DNA from: Rachicladosporium sp. CCFEE 5018
Taxonomy: Eukaryota; Ascomycota; Dothideomycetes; Cladosporiales; Cladosporiaceae
Direction: 5' to 3'
DNA length: 64,000 nucleotides
Assembly: GCA_002077045.2 (NCBI GenBank)
Contig: KZ111140.1
Span: 1,606,791-1,670,790 of the forward strand
Part shown: piece after piece, positions 17,991 to 26,974 of the stretch
How the letters are laid out: the number at the start of each line of letters is the position of its first letter
Position numbering within the stretch: position 1 is the first letter of the stretch
Translations under genes and position numbers: made by a program
Notes under the pieces: generated by a model
Told to the model about the DNA's origin: nothing
The model's database searches: none
The model's input: the letters and a program-made list of their open reading frames with translations, nothing else

Positions 17991-18688
17991 ATGGCCGCCG
18001 CTGAAGTACTGGCGCTTCCTGAGCTTCTCGAGAACGTCCTCAGACACCTTGATGTGGAGACTCTGCTCCTTTCTCAGCGCGTCAATACGCTGTTCAAGTC
18101 AGGCATCCAACGCTCGAAGGACCTGCAGGAGAAGCTCTACTTTCGCCATCAATCTTCCACAAAATCCGATGCGGACGTGACGCTCAATCCACTGCTCACT
18201 GAGCCTCACGAAGTCTGGACCAAAATCCGGAGGACGCTCCAATGGCACTTCGCATTCGACTCCTTCCGCTTGCCTCCAATTCAAGCGCAAGAAGAATGTA
18301 CGTGTGTTCACACGCCACGACCTTGAGCAATGCGGACTTGGTTGGAGAAAACTGCATGATCTACACGGCTGATGGGCCGAAACCTCTGCAGGGCGAAATG
18401 GCTTTCGACCTGTGGAAGGGGGAGATGGGCTTCGACAAAGGGGTTTCGCAGTACTCCACTGCATACACCTGCGACCCGTGGACCAAGTACGAGAGTGAGG
18501 TCTTAGATGACTTCCTCCGCAAGACCATCAGCGCTGGGAAGCTGCGATTCGAGCGCAATTCAAACATGGCGTCCTACGAGGGCTTTGACTGGGAGGAGAG
18601 TACCTGGGTACCTCCTGTTGGGGCCGCAAGTTACGATGTGTACGGCGACTATGTGACACAACAGAAAGTCATGGGTCCCGTGCGGTAA
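17991..18688 (+). pseudogene. F-box-like unit 4, one frameshift
   Basis: ATG at 17991 in good context (GACACAATGG). The F-box-like segment is LALPELLENVLRHLDVET, then LLLSQRVNTLF and EKLYFRHQSS. At about 18263 the sequence TCCTTCCG lacks one base relative to the other units. The reading passes from frame 0 to frame 2, giving PLASNSSARRMYVCSH, and stays open through CDPWTKYESEVLDDFL and GFDWEESTW to TAA at 18686-18688. This is the least damaged long unit. An error in the assembly could restore it, so expression data are worth a look. Confidence 0.75.
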
Positions 18689-19277
18689 CCGCAGATCCGT
18701 AACATGGCACATCGCATCCTGAGTACCACCTCTGGCGAAAGGCTTCGGGTGAAGTACCTGAACGTCACCATGCTGGCTGGACACTGAAGGAGGCCTTCGT
18801 GCCATGCACCTTGCCAGCAGCAATCTGCCTTCATGGAACGACTTCCAGCCATGCACATCCTTCCCATGCAACACAACCATCACAATGCCTCTAGCGTAGC
18901 CTCGACTATGATCGTTGAACTGCCAGGAGTCCAAGCACAGTCTTCGCCACCTTGATCTCTGGACTCTCCCTTCAGCTCAGCGGTGGGCGTTAGCTTCCAA
19001 TTCAGCATCTCCACATCAGCGATCCAACAATAACGACTTTCCCTCGACCTTGCATTAGACAGCACGCCCCACGACACATTCACAAGAATCACTTCATCAC
19101 CATCCCCGTTTGGCTGATCAACAACCGTCACTTTCCTACATTCGAGGAGCTTTCCCTCATCCCCTTCACTGCCTTCCCACAATTTCATAGCGAGAAACAT
19201 GCGCTTGTCCTGTTAATCAGGCCAATACGATGCTTGACACTTCGTAGTAAGATATGTCTTCCCTGTATGGTAACCTG
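18689..19277. other. Spacer with a weak minus-strand frame
   Basis: 589 bp. A 106-residue minus-strand frame (19200-18880) starts MFLAMKLWEG and has a protein-like composition, but it has no family match and no obvious promoter. I do not call it a gene. Confidence 0.4.
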
Positions 19278-19500
19278 ATAGACTGACAGGATCGTAGGTA
19301 GCTGCCAAGGTCATTGCAAGATTTGGATGATTCCCGCTGAGAGCTCGACCACGAACACACACGACACTAAGTACAACGGCGAGACCTTGGAGGACTTCGT
19401 TGCTAAAACTACGGAGGAAGGCAGGCAACAGCGTGGTGTACTCGGTGGGATTGACTTGAAGGACAGTGTGTGGTTGGACAACTTCGGTGCTGGGTCGTGA
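19278..19500 (+). pseudogene. F-box-like unit 5, orphan 3' exon
   Basis: A branch/acceptor block (GACTGACAGGATCGTAG) like that of unit 7 is followed by an open frame to TGA at 19498-19500. It contains DTKYNGETLEDFVAKT and LKDSVWLDNF, matching the C-terminal exons of units 6 and 7. No first exon or F-box is found upstream, so this is a remnant left by deletion or unequal exchange. Confidence 0.7.
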
Positions 19501-19687
19501 GACCTATGCACACGGTCTCCACGACGGTTTCGCACAGCAATAGGCACTGAGATAAGCAGCGCGCATTGACAGCATCTCGCTGCAGAGCCTAGGTTTGTGC
19601 AGACTCAACAGCTTACCGTCACTCCCACCCGTCCATCAGCCTTTCCGTGACTCCTCACCGTTCGACACAATCCCCCATCTCCACACC

Positions 19688-20330
19688 ATGGCAGCCCACA
19701 CAGTCCTCTCCCTCCCCGAGCTCCTCTCCCTGATCCTGATCAACGTCCACGCCTCCACCCTCCTCTTCGCCCAACGCGTCAGCAAAACCTTTCGCGCCAC
19801 AATCCAGTCCTCCCCAACCGTCCAAGAGGCCCTCTTCTTCCGACTCAAGCCATCAAATCCTCGCCAAGGACCCATCGTAATGAACCCTTGGCTCACGAAA
19901 TCGTTCCCACTCTACAACAAGTCCCTGAACAAGACTTCCGCGTGGAAGCTGATACTTAATCCATTCACCCTCGCTTCCGACTCCAGCGCCAGGCGGATGC
20001 ATCTGTCATCCCACGCCGGACTAATGGAATGCACTACGTTATAGTGTATGTCGCCCAAACCGTAGCAGAGAGTATCAAGCGAACTGTGGCTGATCGATCA
20101 CAGGCACAAAGAGTCAGTTCCGGCCGTGGTCGCTACCAGCCGAGGCGTGGCGCACTCAGATTGGCGAGTTATTGAATCCGAAGATGCAGTACGACACCGA
20201 CTACCGGGGCGAGACGCTGCGCGAATCTGTAGAGAAGACTCTCGAGGAAGGAAGGCGGGACTGGTGCGGGTTCTTGGGGTTCGGCTTCGAGCATAGCATT
20301 TGGCAGGCCGATAGAGGCGCTGAGACGTGA
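19688..20330 (+). pseudogene. F-box-like unit 6, stop at the splice donor
   Basis: ATG at 19688. The F-box-like segment is VLSLPELLSLILINVHAST, then LLFAQRVSKTFRATIQSS, ALFFRLKPSN and SSARRMHLSSH. The frame meets TAG at 20042-20044, two codons before the best donor (GTATGT at 20046). The intron 20046-20103 ends in ATCACAG. Exon 2 (20104-20330) reads TKSQFRPWSL, YDTDYRGETLRESVEKTL and WCGFLGF. Reading through the TAG gives a continuous protein in the correct phase, so a CAG-to-TAG change is the simplest explanation. I found no alternative donor that avoids the stop and keeps phase. Confidence 0.75.
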
Positions 20331-20570
20331 GCCTTGTTGATTGCGACCTTAAATGGCCAGCGAGAGCGCAGCGCGGAAGGGAGCAAGCCCACAGGTACCG
20401 TAGTCAGAGCGTAACAGTGATCATGATGACTGCTGGTGGCGTGCATTGACAGCACACGGTCTCGAGTGTCCAAGAGCTTTGTTTTGAGAGCTGCTTACCA
20501 TTATACTCTTCCACTTCGTTCCATCCACAGCTATTCGATCCCATCGAACTACCCATCCCTCGAACAAACC

Positions 20571-21215
20571 ATGGCAGCAACAAGAGTCTTCTCCATCCCC
20601 GAACTCCTCTCCCAAATCCTCGTCCACTTCTCCATCAAGTCCCTCCTCCTCCTACAACGCGTGAACAAATGCTACAAACCAAAATCGAAGGCTGCATACC
20701 TCTACAGCGAAAGCTCTTCTCTCTCGAATCCGATGCTGCCTCTAAGAAGATGATGGCGATGACTTCCTCTGCTAATGACAGCGTGATGGCTATGGGACGT
20801 CAACTTCTCGATCAGAGAGTCTTGGCGATTCGCTTTCGATATCTTCGCGCTTCCACGCTGCTCTAGCGCAAGGAAGATGCGGATGTTTTCTCATGAGGGA
20901 GTTATGAGGAACGTGGAACTTTGGGGTATTGTCCACCATCAGGTGATGTTTTGGTCTATGAGCTTAGCTGACAGTCTCGTAGGGAATAAGGCCCGCGGAA
21001 GGCTCTGGGCGAGCTCGGGCGAGGAGTATCGCGAGGAAGCTGGCGAGCGTCCGGAGATGGATGGGTATGATACTGACTACAAGGGCGAGACGCTGGGAAA
21101 TTTCATCGATAAGACGCTGAAGAGGGGCCGGAAGGAGTGGTGTGGCTTCGTTGGCTTTGATTGGGAAGAGAGTTTCTGGGAGGTAGAGGGATATGCTGGT
21201 GCGGACGAGGTTTGA
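20571..21215 (+). pseudogene. F-box-like unit 7, two frameshifts
   Basis: ATG at 20571. The F-box-like segment is VFSIPELLSQILVHFSIKS, then LLLLQRVNKCYK. A shift near 20675 moves the match to frame 2 (GCIPLQRKLFSLES). A second shift near 20820 moves it back to frame 0 (RFAFDIFALPRCSSARKM). The 3' part to TGA at 21213-21215 contains YDTDYKGETLGNFIDKTL and GFDWEESFWEVEG. A 57 bp GT-AG intron at about 20926-20982 is likely but is itself open in frame. Confidence 0.75.
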
Positions 21216-21738
21216 GTCGCGTGATACTGAGACCAAGAGTGCTCCCATCTTCTAGACATTTTGGACTGGCGTTGTCTGCCCTTTTCTTGCGAACTGACGG
21301 AGCCTTAGCTACCTCGGCTCTCAGCTTTCGCTCCACGGTTCCAGCGGAGATTTATCTGCCCGGGCACGCTTGCCAGTCTTGTGGCGACGGCATCGTGTGA
21401 TTGCCCGTGGGATAGCGAGGCGTAGTCAGTGGCCTGGCAGTCTGAGGTAAGCGCTGCGCTTGCTTCGGGTGGTAGGATCTTGTAGTACTGCTGACTAGAA
21501 GACCATGGCGACTCGGCCGACATCGCGCTGACACATCCTTCCGCAGTATCAGTGCATCCGTATAGTTGAGCTGCCGACCCGAGTGCGGACTGGAGGAGCA
21601 CAGTGCAGTGTCTGGATCATAGCTAGTAAGGGATCGACCCATGTTTCAGTCTTGGTTCTTCCTCCCTTGTAGCGCAGCATCACTCTGCTAAGTCGACTGA
21701 TTAATATACTGTTCCGGTACACAGCACACTCAGCCTCT
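21216..21738. other. Intergenic, 523 bp
   Basis: Boundary between the F-box array and the MAPEG gene. No supportable gene. Confidence 0.6.
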
Positions 21739-22206
21739 TCATCGCAGTCGATTCCCAGCCATTACGAAAAACGTCCAGATCATCCCCTGCCCCACGAAGA
21801 ACACCACAGTCCTCGCCATCGCCATCTTCGGCCCTTCACTTTTGATATACGCCCAATTATACACCACTCTACTGACCAGATACCCCAAGCTCAGCCCATT
21901 CAACCAACCCTTCCCCACGCCCGCAAAGTTCCCCGCCACGACCGCGGCAGCGAAGTACCCAACATTCTCACACCCATTGGCTTGTGCTGCTTCAGCTCGC
22001 AAGATCCGAGCTCGCGTCGCGGCAGTCAAGGCAGCGCCCTCGGTGCGAGCTCGGTCTGCGAGGCCGCGGGGAAGAGTTGTGTCCATTGAGCGGCCGGTGG
22101 AGGATGTGAAGAGGCGCATGCTGTACATCCGTGGGGTGATGCAGAGGAGCCATGCGAAGGGGAGGGTGTAGAGGGATATGTTTGTTGTCTTGAGGAAGTC
22201 GGCCAT
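21739..22206 (-). CDS. MAPEG-family membrane protein
   Basis: Intronless, 155 residues from the ATG at 22206 (the frame is open further upstream, but this Met begins the conserved part). Four hydrophobic segments are visible: ISLYTLPFAWLLCI, the middle segment ending GYFAAAVVAGNFAGV, LGYLVSRVVYNWAYI and the C-terminal VVFFVGQGMIWTFFVMAG. The second region has the RAEAAQANGCENVGYFAAA motif typical of MAPEG proteins (microsomal glutathione transferase-like). These small trimeric ER membrane proteins conjugate or reduce lipophilic electrophiles with glutathione. The substrate is unknown. Confidence 0.88.
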   Translation of the reverse strand: MADFLKTTNISLYTLPFAWLLCITPRMYSMRLFTSSTGRSMDTTLPRGLADRARTEGAALTAATRARILRAEAAQANGCENVGYFAAAVVAGNFAGVGKGWLNGLSLGYLVSRVVYNWAYIKSEGPKMAMARTVVFFVGQGMIWTFFVMAGNRLR

Positions 22207-23055
22207 GGTGATGAGAGACCGAAGTCCCCTTAGGTCGCTCGTAGGATAGACTAGGCTCAATGTATGCGTGCTTCTAGGAAGTTGGTAGGCAAGGCTGTTG
22301 CTCGAGTCCTGGTGCGACTTCTGTATTACACTGTATTCCAGTCTCGTGCGCGATCAACATTTCCCAGTACTTCGTAGGTGGGACAGTCTAGGCTTCTTCT
22401 ATCCTCTATGTTGTGCTTCTTACAGGCGCGATAGTGCAACGATACAGGTCAGGCAAAGAAGATAGATGGAAGACACAAACCTACACAGAAGCCCTACATG
22501 AATATTTATCGCGCTGCATGACAAGGCTAGCCAGCATGCAGCAATGGGCGCCTGCAAGCACGCCAGAGGTAGGGCCAGACGTCGCTTCCCATCGAGGAAT
22601 AGACGATCGGGCACGCGCCAGCCTCGGCGCGCTTCCAGTGTGCAGATATCGCCATCGCCCCCACCTCTGCCGTGCCCGACGTGTAGCCATTGGGGCCACA
22701 CAAGGCTGATGTATAATGGGACACGAGAACAGGTGAGACATCGATGGTGGATGAAGCCGGGCGAACAATGGAACGTGTAGCTTTCGTGACCTGGTCGGGG
22801 GAAGTCTGGAGTCTCACCGAGTCGTGTCAAGTCAAGCAGGAAGGAGGGGCTGGTGCTCGAGCGTTCTTACTGAGATCGGGACTGTGAACCGACGGCGCGG
22901 ATAGCGGCAGGCAAGTTCCGGGCCCCACTTCAGTCCGCTCTGGGCTCACGCGACAGCTTCACGCGTTGTTCAAATATCTCGTGCCTCGTTCGCGACATGC
23001 CCACCCACATCATCACTGGAGGTCCGAAAGACCTACCAACGACTGACAGGCAGCC
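22207..23055. other. Intergenic, 849 bp
   Basis: 5' flanks of the MAPEG gene and of NSE1, which are divergent. Overlapping minus-strand frames at 22420-22830 are out of phase with each other and have no recognisable domain. I see no gene. Confidence 0.6.
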
Positions 23056-24045
23056 ATGGACAACCCTCTGTACGACAACACCCACCGTGCATTCCTGCAA
23101 GCTCTCCTCGCATCGCAAACCCTCACATTCCCGCAAGCCCAAACGCTGCTTGCGAAGATCCAAACAGCCGCGGACCCTTCTCGACCAGTGCCTCCCAATG
23201 ACATCCTACGCGAAGAGTTTACATCCTACGTCACCGCCCTCAATGAAGCGATCTCGCCTTTTGACTTCGAGATCCGGTCAACCCTCCATCAAATCCGCAC
23301 CGGTGAGGAAGTCTGGGCGCTCGTGAATGTACAAAGCGATGGCGTCACGCAGATGGCGACGCATCTAGGGGTGGAGGAGTTGGGGTTCCTCAGACGAGTG
23401 CTGGATCGGATGTTTGAGACGAACAATACGCAGGCGAGGGAAGTCATGGCTGTGACGGGACAGGAGGCACTGCAGTGCGCGAGAGTCGGGAGCGGGAGAG
23501 AGAGCGGCGTGGGTGCTACACAAGGGGAGGAGAGCCAGGCGAGGGTGGTGGGCATTACGCAGGTCCAAGCTGAGAAAGTTTTGGCGGGGCTGGTGAAGGA
23601 AGGGTGGTTCGAGGAGAGCCGGAAGGGGTGGTATAGTCTAAGTCCGAGGGCGCTGATGGAGTTGAGGGGGTGGCTGGTGGATACTTACAACGATCCTCCT
23701 GATGAAGACGGGGAGGAGGACGAGGAGGAAGCGAGGCACCAGAACATCAAGTTCTGCGCGGCTTGTAAGGGAATTGTGACCGTTGGACAGAGGTGTCCTC
23801 AATTAGCATGTGCGGCGCGGTTGCATGATCATTGCGTCGGCAAGATGTGGGCTGCGCAGGGCAGAAGAGAGGAATGTCCGAGTTGTAAGAAGGAGTGGAA
23901 GGAGCCCGGCATGGTTGGGGAGAAGGCTGCTAGACGAGAGAGGCCGAGTGCTGGAGCTGGGGCTGCGAGGCCAAGTAACGGGAGGAGGCGGATGTCGGGG
24001 ATGAATACTGATGGCGCTGCGGACGAGGAGAGCAGTGATGACTGA
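23056..24045 (+). CDS. NSE1: Smc5-Smc6 complex subunit Nse1
   Basis: Intronless, 329 residues. The N-terminal half (DNTHRAFLQALLASQTLTF, then ISPFDFEIRSTLHQIRTGEEVWALVN) and the middle winged-helix part (ITQVQAEKVLAGLVKEGWF, then YSLSPRALMELRGWL) match Nse1. It is followed by a RING-like zinc domain with CAAC, CAARLHDHC and CPSC (about residues 236-280) and a basic, disordered tail ending in acidic residues. Nse1 works with Nse3 and Nse4 in the Smc5-Smc6 complex in DNA repair and replication-fork stability; its RING supports ubiquitin ligase activity. All eight zinc-ligand positions appear filled. Confidence 0.93.
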   Translation: MDNPLYDNTHRAFLQALLASQTLTFPQAQTLLAKIQTAADPSRPVPPNDILREEFTSYVTALNEAISPFDFEIRSTLHQIRTGEEVWALVNVQSDGVTQMATHLGVEELGFLRRVLDRMFETNNTQAREVMAVTGQEALQCARVGSGRESGVGATQGEESQARVVGITQVQAEKVLAGLVKEGWFEESRKGWYSLSPRALMELRGWLVDTYNDPPDEDGEEDEEEARHQNIKFCAACKGIVTVGQRCPQLACAARLHDHCVGKMWAAQGRREECPSCKKEWKEPGMVGEKAARRERPSAGAGAARPSNGRRRMSGMNTDGAADEESSDD

Positions 24046-24880
24046 ATGAGTTTGATGAGTCGACGAACCGGTTGCGAGATACGACTTTATGCGACCTAAC
24101 GCAAGAATACCCACGACATCATGACAAGCTTCGCGTGCAGCCTGACTTGCATCGGACTGTTGACGCGTTGCAATGCATAACAGCTGCACTGAACACCCGG
24201 ACGCCAGTCAGGCCTGCAGGGGATTTGAGTAAGCCGGAAGCCGAAAGCGAATACGCCAAACAGCGACTTCGAGACTAGGTCTGACGCGCACAGCCTCGAA
24301 AGACCGCATTGTCGCGACGGTGGCTCAATACGCTGCTGCCATGAGATTATGCAACGGAGCGTCGTTCTGCTGCAGATCCGGCGACGACGTCCGGACGCCT
24401 GTGACTTGGCGATTGCTCTTGAGACTGGCGCAAGAATTCTCATCCAGCTGTAGCAGCGGCCTGAGGTCTGCCGCTTAACACGCGGCACGTCGAGGAAGTA
24501 GCTGTCGCTGCTGGAGAGACAGCCTAGCACCAGGTGTGGTCATGAAAGTTCGATGTCAGCAAGTTGAAGGTAACTTACGCGCAATGCAAATTAGTCTTGA
24601 TTCCATGCCCCAGATCCTCGAGTCTTAGTCATGCCACACCCCCGCCAATTGTAGCCAAGCAACACAAAGTATCCGCCATCATCATCGGGGTCGACCCCAG
24701 TCTTGGTCGCGTGTGCCCAGATCGACTGCGCCTTCTTCCCTGACTGCAGCCCATGGCGGTACGCTGCGGGAGAGCTGCACCTTTGTAATACGGCCTGCCG
24801 CGGCCGAATTGAATAGACCCTTGATATCTCTCATTACTACATGTAAGTCGCTATCGTTACATCGACAACTCGTTTCGACG
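24046..24880. other. Intergenic, 835 bp
   Basis: Between NSE1 and the PA/RING gene. It includes the leader of the latter. Short frames at 24072-24530 on both strands show no domain. Confidence 0.6.
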
Positions 24881-26662
24881 ATGGACACACGATCGCCACT
24901 TGCAGTGATCAAGATGGCTCCAATGCTACTGATCTCGGTCCTGCTACTGGCCATGCGCACAGCAGCGCAGGATATCGCACCCTACAACTGGAGCGGCGAG
25001 GCGGGTGGGAGTAATCTGCAGCAACTCGCTATCTCCCGAGGAGAGCACCAGGAGGCCTTGAGCCCCATCTTGCCCTTTCCGTCGGATGATGCCCTGCCAG
25101 TAAGTCCCCATACCCTTGCCTAGACCCGTCTCGCATTGACTGACACTCCCCTCCAGACCGCAGGCCTCACCGGCCAACTCTTCCCCTTCAACGCGACCTC
25201 CTACCCCTCCTTCCCCACCTCCCAAATCGCCCTCATATCCTGCGACGCCCAGAATCAGACATCGAATATCAACCTCCCCTTCCTCCTCAGCTCCGCCCTC
25301 AGCGCAAACGCCTCCGCCATCCTGCTCTACACTCTGACGCACGACTACTGCGCCTACGACACAAACGCACCGAGGACGTATAGCCACTACTTCACCACGC
25401 GCACAATGGGCGACGCCATGGACCTCTGGCGGAACGTACAAGACGCAGGAGCGGAGCCGTTGTACGTCATGCTTGGCGGACCGGACGTGAAGGCCTCGCA
25501 GCAGCAGAATAACGGCACGATGGGCGGAGGGCAAGGGAATGGGACGCAGCAGCAGAATGGACCGTTTGGACCGAGTCCCAGTACGGCTGTGGCGATGATT
25601 ATATTGTACTCTATCACTGGTGTGATCACGGGATTGTTCTTGATTATCATTGTGACGGGTGCGATCAGAGCGCATCGGCATCCGGAGCGGTATGGGCCTA
25701 GGGCTATGCTTGGACGGGGGCCGAGGCAGAGTCGTGCGAGGGGACTGGGGAGGGCGATATTGGATACGATTCCGATTGTGAAATTTGGGGATAAGGAGGA
25801 GGCGAAACCGGGGGATGTTGAGCTTGGAGCTGCGAGCACGGCGGCCGGCGCGGACGCAGCGCACAATGCTGAGACGCATCCGGAGACCGGCGGCGCACCT
25901 CGCGAAGCGTCCACTTACGACCATACACATGCCGAGCCTCATGCTGAAGAAGGCATCTCCGCCGCCTCCACAGCTCCAGCAACAGACCCCCAACAAGGCT
26001 GCAGCATCTGCACCGAAGACTTCGAACTAGGCCAAGACCAGCGCCTCCTGCCCTGCAACCACCGCTTCCACCCCGAATGCATCGACCCCTGGCTCCTAAA
26101 CGTCTCCTCAACCTGCCCACTCTGCCGGATAGACCTCCGTCCCGCTCCCGCAGGCGAGGTAGACGAGAACGGCAACCCACGACCTACTCGTGAAGCAGGG
26201 GAGGCCGACGAGTTAGCGCCGCCGCTCGTGGTGCAGCCGACGAGCGTGAGAAGGAGCTTAATGTTCGCTGTTATGGGTGTAAGGCGGCCGGAGAATTTGA
26301 GTGGGGAGCAGGAGGTTGAGGCGTTAAGGCGGTATCGCGAAACGCAACAGTCCGAAAATCAGAGCGGGCGAAATAGACGACAGAGCGCGTTGCTGGCGCA
26401 GGCGCAGGGCATCCACGGGACGACTGCTGCGGGTACGGCAGGTGAGTCGAGTATGGACGGTTCTGCGGCGGCAGCTGGTGGGGAGAGGACGAGAGACCGG
26501 CTGAGGAGGGTGCTGGGGATTAGGACGAGGAGGACGGGGGTGGAGCCTGTGGCGGCTCCGGAAACAACTGCGACCACAGTTACTTCGCCGGCGACTGCAG
26601 AAGTCAGCAGCAGCACTGAGGCACCCGTCGACGCGCCCACTGCTGGGTCCAGGACGGCTTGA
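24881..26662 (+). CDS. PA-domain RING-H2 transmembrane E3 ligase
   Basis: Two exons: 24881-25099 and 25157-26662, with intron 25100-25156 (GTAAGT, branch ACTGAC, CTCCAG), phase 0; 574 residues. A signal peptide (hydrophobic core MLLISVLLLAM) precedes a luminal PA-like domain. A Gln/Gly-rich linker leads to one membrane span (MIILYSITGVITGLFLIIIV, about residue 230). The cytosolic side has a RING-H2 domain: CSIC, LPCNHRFHPECIDPWL and CPLC (about residues 350-392), in a C3H2C3 pattern. The tail is long and disordered. This is the RNF13/RMR-like layout of E3 ligases that work in the endosome, vacuole or Golgi. ATG 24914 is an alternative start that would also leave a signal peptide. Confidence 0.9.
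25100..25156 (+). other. Intron of PA/RING gene
   Basis: 57 bp, GTAAGT donor, TGACTGAC branch, CCAG acceptor. It joins signal-peptide exon and ectodomain in phase 0. Confidence 0.88.
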
Positions 26663-26974
26663 TGGAAAGTTTAGAATGCCCGGGAATTCTGGCTTGGAGT
26701 ATAGGCGTTCGGAAGATATCATGGGAATGTACGATGTGGGACCGGATCATGACGATGGAAATGTAGGTATGTTGTATGAGTGATTCGGAACTTCGCAGCG
26801 ACATTGCATCAGTACCTCGACCATGACGGCAAAATCCATACCATTACGAGGACAGCGCGTGAATGTTTCGAGCTTGACCCGGGGCTTCCGTATCAGAGAA
26901 TGCAGACTTTGACACATCAGCGGCCGGGCATGAGGGGCGGATGCAGCGGTCCGTCTGTTCGTTACAAAGCTACA
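26663..26974. other. Intergenic, 312 bp
   Basis: Convergent 3' flanks. No gene is visible. Confidence 0.6.

Larger units (their letters stand above)
14746..21215 (+). repeat. Tandem array of seven F-box-like units
   Basis: Seven related units follow one another on the plus strand, starting near 14746, 15872, 16965 (16888), 17991, 19278 (3' exon only), 19688 and 20571. Shared features in order: an F-box-like helix pair (L-x-L-P-E-L-L-x-x-I-L, then K-T-L-L-x-x-Q-R-V), an aromatic block LFFR/LYFR, a N-P-x-L-x motif, an S-S-A-R-R-M block and, in the last three, a 3' exon with D-T-D-Y-x-G-E-T-L and E-E-S-x-W. Every unit carries at least one lesion or is partial. Confidence 0.85.

Noticed and set aside
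18880..19200. 106-residue minus-strand frame in the F-box array
   Set aside because: Protein-like composition, but no family, no splice support, and it lies in a spacer that has seen deletion.
22413..22830. Cluster of overlapping frames on both strands
   Set aside because: All in GC-rich intergenic DNA, mutually out of phase, no domain or splice structure.
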